From positions 1 to 48,746 of the forward strand of contig JAMLGM010000014.1 in the NCBI GenBank assembly GCA_023957975.1: a stretch of 48,746 nucleotides of DNA, read 5' to 3'. Source of the DNA: Microthrixaceae bacterium (GTDB lineage Bacteria > Actinomycetota > Acidimicrobiia > Acidimicrobiales > Microtrichaceae). Within the stretch, counting starts at the first letter, position 1; every line of letters begins with the position of its first letter. The translations under genes and the position numbers were made by a program. Under the pieces are notes generated by a model, which worked only from the letters and a program-made list of their open reading frames with translations, searched no databases and was not told the origin of the DNA. Positions 36,480 to 48,746 of the stretch are shown here, piece by piece.

Positions 36480-37657
36480 CTACTTGAGGATCTTGGTCAC
36501 ACGGCCCGCGCCGACCGTACGACCACCCTCACGAATCGCGAAACGCAACCCCTCATCCATCGCGATCGGAGCAATCAACTCCACATGCATCTCAGTGTTA
36601 TCACCAGGCATGCACATCTCCGTACCAGCCGGCAACGTGATATTGCCCGTCACGTCAGTGGCGACGGAAATAGAACTGCGGACGATAGTTCGAAAAGAAC
36701 GGCTTATGACGGCCATCCTCATCCCTACTTCCAACACATACACGTTCGCCTCAAACTCAGTATGCGGAGTAATCGAACCAGGCTTCCGCCAAACCTGACC
36801 GCGCTGAACCTCTTCCTTCGTACCATCAAGCAACGCACCAATGTTGTCCTTAGCCTGAACTTCACTTCAAGCAACTTGCGGAACATCTCCACACCAGTAC
36901 ACGTCGTCTTCTGCGTCCGCACCAATGATCTCGATCTCATCACCCGTATGCAAAATCCCCTGCTCGATCTTGCCTGTCACCATCAGTACATAATGACCCG
37001 TGATCGAGAACACATCCTCAATCGGTACCGGAACTATTGTCTAAATCACGCACCGGCTCCGGAACATAGGTATCCACCTGCCCACTCAACGCCATCACCT
37101 GATCCTGCGCCGCCGAATCACCCTCCAGGGCCTTCAACGCCGACACCGGCATCACCGGAATCTCATCACCAGGGAAGTCATAGGAATCAAGAAGTCACGT
37201 GAACTTCCATCTCCACCAGCTCCAACAGCTCCTCATCATCGACCATGTCGGTCCCGAGCCAGAGCAACAACTGCCGGCACCAACCTGACGAGCCAACAAC
37301 ACGTGCTCACGAGTCTGCGGCATCGACCATCAGCAGCTGACACCACCAAGATCGTTTACATCCACCGCAGCACCTGTGATCATGTTCTTGATAATCCGCG
37401 TGACCCGGCATATCCACGTGCGCGTAATGCCGTGCATCGGTCTCATACTCAACGTGAGCAACATTGATCGTGATACCACGCTCACGCTCCTCCGGAGCCT
37501 TATCAATGTTTTCAAAATCCGTCGCCGTGTTCCCAGCAACACGATCCGACAACGTCTTCGAAATCGCAGCAGTCAACGTCGTCTTGCCATGATCGATATG
37601 GCCCATCGTGCCAACATTCACATGCGGCTTAGTCCGCTCAAACTTTTCCTTGGCCAT
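36480..37657 (-). pseudogene. tuf: Elongation factor Tu, multiply frameshifted
   Basis: Intact EF-Tu delivers aminoacyl-tRNA to the ribosome. The N-terminal ~90 residues read well ([26 protein letters not shown] G1 region, then VDMPGHADY), and the last ~45 ([28 protein letters not shown]) are perfect. Between them the frame changes repeatedly: two bases are missing within ADYIKNM near 37393, bases are altered in VDGAILVV and DGPMPQ near 37325-37360, and others are lost or gained near 37195, 37035, 36975, 36865, 36730 and 36660. The span is 1178 bases, not a multiple of three and ~13-16 short. Pseudogene or defective consensus; an intact copy must exist somewhere. Confidence 0.9.
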
Positions 37658-37711
37658 GGCCTGTTCCTACCTTTTCGGTGTAGTTCTTGAGTTGTGAAGG
37701 GGTGGGTCCGG

Positions 37712-39811
37712 TTACTGGCCGGTCACTCGGGCAACGATCTCTTCTTGAACGTTGCGCGGTGTCTGCTGGTAGCTACTGAACACCATGCTATAGGTGGCTC
37801 GACCTTGGGTCTTGGACCGGAGGTCGGTGGAATAGCCGAACATCTCCGAAAGCGGAACCTCGGCCTGGATGACCTGGTTGTTGCCACGCTGCTCCATCTT
37901 GCCGACCTTGCCGCGACGGCTGTTGAGGTCGCCAATGACGTCGCCCATGTAGTCGTCCGGGGTCACGACCTCAACGGCCATGATCGGCTCGAGGAGCACC
38001 GGCGACGCTTTGCGCGCAGCCTCCTTGAACACCTGGACACCAGCGATCTTGAACGCCATCTCCGAGGAGTCGACGTCGTGGTACTTGCCATCGACCAGTT
38101 CGACCTTGATGTCGACCGTCGGGAATCCCGCAAGCACACCGTTGGTCATGGCCTCCTGGATTCCGTGATCGACCGAAGGGATGTACTCCTTCGGGATACG
38201 TCCACCCGAGATGGAGTCTTCAAAGATGTAACCGCCGCCGGGGCCGGTGGTCTCCATGTTGATCGTGACCTCGGCGTACTGACCCGAACCACCCGTTTGC
38301 TTCTTGTGGGTGTAGGTGATGCTGGTGACCGGCGAGGTGACCGTCTCGCGATAGGCGACCTGGGGCTTGCCGACGGTGGCGTCGACCTTGAACTCGCGCA
38401 TCATGCGGTCGACGAGCACCTCGAGGTGCAACTCGCCCATGCCGGAGATGACGGTTTCGCCGGTCTCTTCGTCGGTGCGCACGTTGAAGGTCGGGTCTTC
38501 TTCCGACAGGGAGAACAACGCCTTGGACATCTTGTCCTGGTCGGCCTTGGTCTTGGGCTCCACCGCCACCGAGATGACGGTGTCGGGGAAGTCGAGCGAC
38601 TCGAGCACGATCTGGTTGTTCGTGTCGGACAGCGTGTCGCCGGTGCGGGTGTTCTTGAGACCCACCACACCGACGATGTCGCCGGCATAGATGGTGTCCT
38701 TATCGTTCATCTCGATGGCGTGCATCTCGAGCAGACGACCGCAGCGCTCCTTCGCGGTGGTGCGCATGTTGGTGACCTGGTCGCCCTTGGTCAGCGTGCC
38801 CGAGTAGACGCGGATGTAGGTGAGCTTGCCGATGTGGGGCATCGTGGCGATCTTGAACGCCAACGCCGAGAACGGCTCCTTCGCATCCGGCTTGCGGGTC
38901 AACGGTTCGTCGCCGCGGGCGTTGGTGCCCTCGATGGCGGGAATGTCGACCGGCGACGGCATGTACCAGCAGATCGCGTTGAGCAGCGGCTGCACGCCCT
39001 TGTTCTTGAACGCGGTCCCCAACATGACCGGAACGACCCCGTGATGCAGGGTGCCCTCACGGATCGAGTCGCGGATTTCCTGGACGGTGATTTCCTCTTC
39101 CATGAGGAACTTTTCCATCAGCGCTTCGTCGTGTTCGGACAACACGTCGATGAGCTGTTGTCGGTAGTCGTCCGCGGTTGCCTGCAGGTCGTCGGGGATC
39201 GGGCCCTCGGTCCAGGAAGCGCCCATGTCCTCGGAGTTCCAGATCCAGGCCGTCATGGTGACCAGGTCGACGATGCCGGCGAAGTCGGACTCTGCGCCGA
39301 TCGGGATCTGCAGCACCGCGGCCTTGGCGTCGAGGCGGTCGCGGATGGTGCCGAGCACGTAGAAGAAGTCCGCACCGGTACGGTCCATCTTGTTCACAAA
39401 GCACATGCGCGGGACGTCGTACTTGTCGGCCTGGCGCCACACGTTCTCGGTCTGCGGTTCCACACCGGCGACGCCGTCGAAGATGGCGACCGCGCCGTCG
39501 AGCACGCGCAACGAACGCTCCACCTCGACGGTGAAGTCCACGTGGCCCGGGGTGTCGATGATCTGGATGCGGTGTTCCACCGATTTTTCGGTGTCTTTCC
39601 AGAAGCACGTGGTGGCGGCGGAGGTGATGGTGATACCACGCTCCTGTTCCTGTGCCATCCAGTCCATGGTGGCGCCACCCTCGTGGGTCTCACCGATCTT
39701 GTAGTTCTTGCCGGTGTAATAGAGGATGCGCTCGGTCGTGGTGGTCTTGCCCGCATCGATGTGGGCCATGATGCCGATGTTGCGGGTGCGATCGAGGGGG
39801 AACTGCGACAT
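37712..39811 (-). CDS. fusA: Elongation factor G
   Basis: EF-G (699 residues) drives translocation and, with RRF, ribosome recycling. P-loop [15 protein letters not shown], switch [11 protein letters not shown] and [10 protein letters not shown] are present, and domains III-V run to the normal C-terminus. Standard rpsL-rpsG-fusA-tuf position, 54 bases before tuf. Confidence 0.98.
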   Translation of the reverse strand: MSQFPLDRTRNIGIMAHIDAGKTTTTERILYYTGKNYKIGETHEGGATMDWMAQEQERGITITSAATTCFWKDTEKSVEHRIQIIDTPGHVDFTVEVERSLRVLDGAVAIFDGVAGVEPQTENVWRQADKYDVPRMCFVNKMDRTGADFFYVLGTIRDRLDAKAAVLQIPIGAESDFAGIVDLVTMTAWIWNSEDMGASWTEGPIPDDLQATADDYRQQLIDVLSEHDEALMEKFLMEEEITVQEIRDSIREGTLHHGVVPVMLGTAFKNKGVQPLLNAICWYMPSPVDIPAIEGTNARGDEPLTRKPDAKEPFSALAFKIATMPHIGKLTYIRVYSGTLTKGDQVTNMRTTAKERCGRLLEMHAIEMNDKDTIYAGDIVGVVGLKNTRTGDTLSDTNNQIVLESLDFPDTVISVAVEPKTKADQDKMSKALFSLSEEDPTFNVRTDEETGETVISGMGELHLEVLVDRMMREFKVDATVGKPQVAYRETVTSPVTSITYTHKKQTGGSGQYAEVTINMETTGPGGGYIFEDSISGGRIPKEYIPSVDHGIQEAMTNGVLAGFPTVDIKVELVDGKYHDVDSSEMAFKIAGVQVFKEAARKASPVLLEPIMAVEVVTPDDYMGDVIGDLNSRRGKVGKMEQRGNNQVIQAEVPLSEMFGYSTDLRSKTQGRATYSMVFSSYQQTPRNVQEEIVARVTGQ

Positions 39812-39845
39812 GTCTGTGGTCTCTCTGCGTTCGTGATGCGTAAGC

Positions 39846-39871
39846 GCGGCCGCACCTCACGGTGCGACCGC
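39846..39871 (-). promoter_or_regulatory. Hairpin between rpsG and fusA
   Basis: An 11-bp stem with one G-U and a GTGA tetraloop in the 69-base rpsG-fusA spacer, 9 bases after the rpsG stop. It may affect fusA coupling or stability. Confidence 0.45.
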
Positions 39872-39880
39872 CTCGAAGAA

Positions 39881-40351
39881 CTACCAGCGGTAGTGAGCGA
39901 AGGCCCGGTTCGACTCGGCCATCTTCTGAAGATCGTCGCGACGCTTCACCGAGGCGCCCACGCCGTTGGAGGCATCGAGCAACTCGTTCGCGAGACGCTC
40001 GGCCATCGTGCGCTCGCGGCGCTGGCGGGAGTACCCCACGAGCCAGCGGATGGCGAGGGTGTTGGCGCGGCGGGGACGAACCTCGACCGGCACCTGATAG
40101 GTCGCGCCACCGACGCGGCGGCTACGGACCTCGAGCTGCGGGCGGACGTTGTCGACGGCACGCTTGAGGGTGGCGATCGGCTCGGTGCCGGTCTTGGCCT
40201 CGATCTGCGCGAGGGCGTCGTACACGATGCGCTCGGCGGTCGAGCGCTTGCCGCGCTGAAGGACCTTGTTGGTGATCTGGGTGACGAGCACCGACCGGTA
40301 GACCGGATCGGGCATCAGTTCACGACGCGGGGCTGGTCCTTTGCGGGGCAT
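39881..40351 (-). CDS. rpsG: 30S ribosomal protein S7
   Basis: S7 (156 residues) nucleates the 30S head and sits at the E site. [18 protein letters not shown], the [14 protein letters not shown] segment and [25 protein letters not shown] are canonical. Two bases after rpsL. Confidence 0.98.
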   Translation of the reverse strand: MPRKGPAPRRELMPDPVYRSVLVTQITNKVLQRGKRSTAERIVYDALAQIEAKTGTEPIATLKRAVDNVRPQLEVRSRRVGGATYQVPVEVRPRRANTLAIRWLVGYSRQRRERTMAERLANELLDASNGVGASVKRRDDLQKMAESNRAFAHYRW

Positions 40352-40353
40352 TC

Positions 40354-40725
40354 CTACTTCTCCCTCTTCGCGCCGTAACGGCTGCGGGCCTGCTTGCGGT
40401 CGCGCACGCCGGAGGTGTCGAGCGTGCCGCGGATGATCTTGTAACGAACACCGGGCAGGTCCCTCACACGACCACCGCGAACGAGCACGATCGAGTGCTC
40501 CTGGAGGTTGTGGCCCTCACCGGGGATGTACGCCGTGACCTCGATACCGGAGGTGAGGCGCACACGAGCGACCTTGCGCAATGCGGAGTTCGGCTTCTTC
40601 GGCGTGTTGGTGTACACGCGGGTGCAGACCCCACGGCGTTGCGGCGCACCCTTGAGTGCGGGCGTGGCCTCCTTGCGGCGCTTGGTCTGACGGCCCTTAC
40701 GGACCAGCTGCTCAATGGTGGGCAC
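40354..40725 (-). CDS. rpsL: 30S ribosomal protein S12 with Arg at position 88
   Basis: S12 (123 residues) monitors decoding. [20 protein letters not shown] keeps Lys43, and [11 protein letters not shown] is intact. At position 88, however, the motif reads [10 protein letters not shown] where streptomycin-sensitive bacteria have Lys (RVKDLPGV). Codon 88 is AGG (40462-40464), one transition from AAG. It starts with GTG after AAAGG, behind its own candidate promoter. Confidence 0.98.
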   Translation of the reverse strand: MPTIEQLVRKGRQTKRRKEATPALKGAPQRRGVCTRVYTNTPKKPNSALRKVARVRLTSGIEVTAYIPGEGHNLQEHSIVLVRGGRVRDLPGVRYKIIRGTLDTSGVRDRKQARSRYGAKREK

Positions 40726-40809
40726 AGCGAACCTTTCAAAAACTCAGTACATGGGTTGGACCTGCCGTCGGACCGAGTCAGCGATCTGGGACGCAGAAAA
40801 CCGTGGGTC

Positions 40810-40839
40810 AGGCTACAGGTGCGGCGCAAAGGGCCGCAA
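40810..40839 (-). promoter_or_regulatory. Candidate promoter of rpsL-rpsG-fusA
   Basis: TTGCGG (40834-40839), 18 bases, TAGCCT (40810-40815), starting just after the rpoC terminator. Confidence 0.45.
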
Positions 40840-40846
40840 AAGACTT

Positions 40847-40873
40847 CCCGAGCCGGACACGTTCCGGCTCGGG
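40847..40873 (-). terminator. Intrinsic terminator of rpoB-rpoC
   Basis: A perfect 11-bp GC-rich stem with a 5-base loop, followed on the minus strand by AAGTCTTTT. It lies 20 bases after the rpoC stop. Confidence 0.7.
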
Positions 40874-40893
40874 ATGCGGAGGGTGGGCTCGGC

Positions 40894-44817
<3,924 letters not shown>

Positions 44818-44822
44818 CGGGA

Positions 44823-48419
<3,597 letters not shown>

Positions 48420-48522
48420 GGCCTACTCCTCGTCGTTTGGAGATGCAGCGGTCGCCGTTGCGGTACGCGCTCAACCGTTCGAAAAACGGGAAGCGGAAAA
48501 CCAGAACGGACGGCAACCCATA
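48420..48522 (-). other. rpoB leader
   Basis: About 97 bases of 5' untranslated RNA between the predicted start of transcription (near 48516) and the TTG codon. CCGTTC and GAACGG can form a stem around a U-rich loop. No gene is seen. Confidence 0.5.
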
Positions 48523-48552
48523 ATCATAGGAACACCTCTGACAGGCGGTCAA
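48523..48552 (-). promoter_or_regulatory. Promoter of rpoB-rpoC
   Basis: TTGACC (48547-48552), 18 bases, TATGAT (48523-48528): close to the housekeeping consensus and the best promoter in the window. Confidence 0.7.
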
Positions 48553-48561
48553 GCCGCCACT

Positions 48562-48627
48562 CCTGTTCTCCCGCGCTCCCCCGCCTGTTCTCCCGCGCTC
48601 CCCCGCCTGTTCTCCCGCGCTCCCCCG
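48562..48627. repeat. Three 22-bp tandem repeats upstream of the rpoB promoter
   Basis: The unit CCTGTTCTCCCGCGCTCCCC plus CG occurs at 48562, 48584 and 48606 without change. A fourth, truncated unit (CCTGTTCTCC from 48628) is the left arm of palindrome C. The array ends 10 bases from the -35 box. Confidence 0.95.
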
Positions 48628-48684
48628 CCTGTTCTCCGATAACCAGTGGTCGTGATCACGACCACTGGTTATCGGAGAACAGGC
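48627..48684. repeat. 58-bp perfect palindrome C
   Basis: Arms of 29 bp (48627-48655 and 48656-48684) pair perfectly with no loop. The central 40 bp is identical to palindrome B, and the ends are GTTCT/AGAAC as in palindrome A. Confidence 0.95.
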
Positions 48685-48746
48685 AGATTGGCGGCTGGCG
48701 GGCAGGTGGCGAGCAGGGCAAAACGGCGAGGGAGGGCGATGCCATC
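48685..48746. other. Right edge with GGCTGGCGGGC flank
   Basis: The 11-mer GGCTGGCGGGC occurs at 48693-48703 in GC-rich sequence. No gene is visible before the window ends. Confidence 0.5.

Noticed and set aside
48562..48627. CRISPR-like array
   Set aside because: The 22-bp units are directly adjacent with no spacers, and no cas genes are nearby.

Overview
The window is high-GC bacterial chromosome whose gene order (rpoB-rpoC-rpsL-rpsG-fusA-tuf, S10/spc/alpha ribosomal superoperon, truA-rplM-rpsI-glmM, glmS-acpS-nnr-alr, tsaE-tsaB-rimI-tsaD, groES-groEL) is that of an actinobacterium. The very long GlmS, the TTG starts of rpoB and rpoC and the overall protein character suggest a deep lineage such as Acidimicrobiia, but that assignment is inference. 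Almost every gene lies on the minus strand, so the biological reading order runs from the right end to the left end. Only two genes, a secreted protein at 6088 and a winged-helix protein at 11652, lie on the plus strand.

Layout in transcription order: rpoB and rpoC behind a strong promoter at 48523-48552, ending in a hairpin terminator at 40847-40873; rpsL-rpsG-fusA and a broken tuf; a beta-lactamase-fold lipoprotein; then rpsJ, a 253-base structured spacer, and rplC-rplD-rplW-rplB-rpsS-rplV-rpsC-rplP-rpmC-rpsQ-rplN-rplX-rplE-rpsN-rpsH-rplF-rplR-rpsE-rpmD-rplO-secY-adk, infA-rpmJ-rpsM-rpsK-rpsD-rpoA-rplQ-truA, rplM-rpsI-glmM. Most ribosomal genes overlap by 1 or 4 bases. Next come cell-wall and metabolic genes: glmS-acpS, nnr (NAD(P)HX repair), alr and a secreted dimethylformamidase-like protein. 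The tRNA t6A modification set (tsaE, tsaB, tsaD) with rimI follows, then groES-groEL under two CIRCE operators, and a NUDIX hydrolase.

The genes supply transcription, translation, protein secretion, peptidoglycan precursors and protein folding. Accessory pieces are few: the secreted pair at 6.1-8.9 kb, the orphan winged-helix protein and the lipoprotein, each inserted in an otherwise conserved order.

The most notable observations are: (1) a family of long perfect intergenic palindromes (12002, 16061, 48627) with GTTCT/AGAAC ends and a shared GGCTGGCGGGC flank; (2) a tuf gene with many indels and codon usage unlike its neighbours; (3) infA with an apparent CTG start; (4) arginine at S12 position 88, a known streptomycin-resistance substitution, encoded by AGG; (5) a 1158-residue GlmS with a roughly 150-residue insertion in its glutaminase domain and a long C-terminal extension; (6) a rpsJ-rplC spacer with mutually exclusive hairpins; (7) short tandem repeats in linkers of several essential enzymes.
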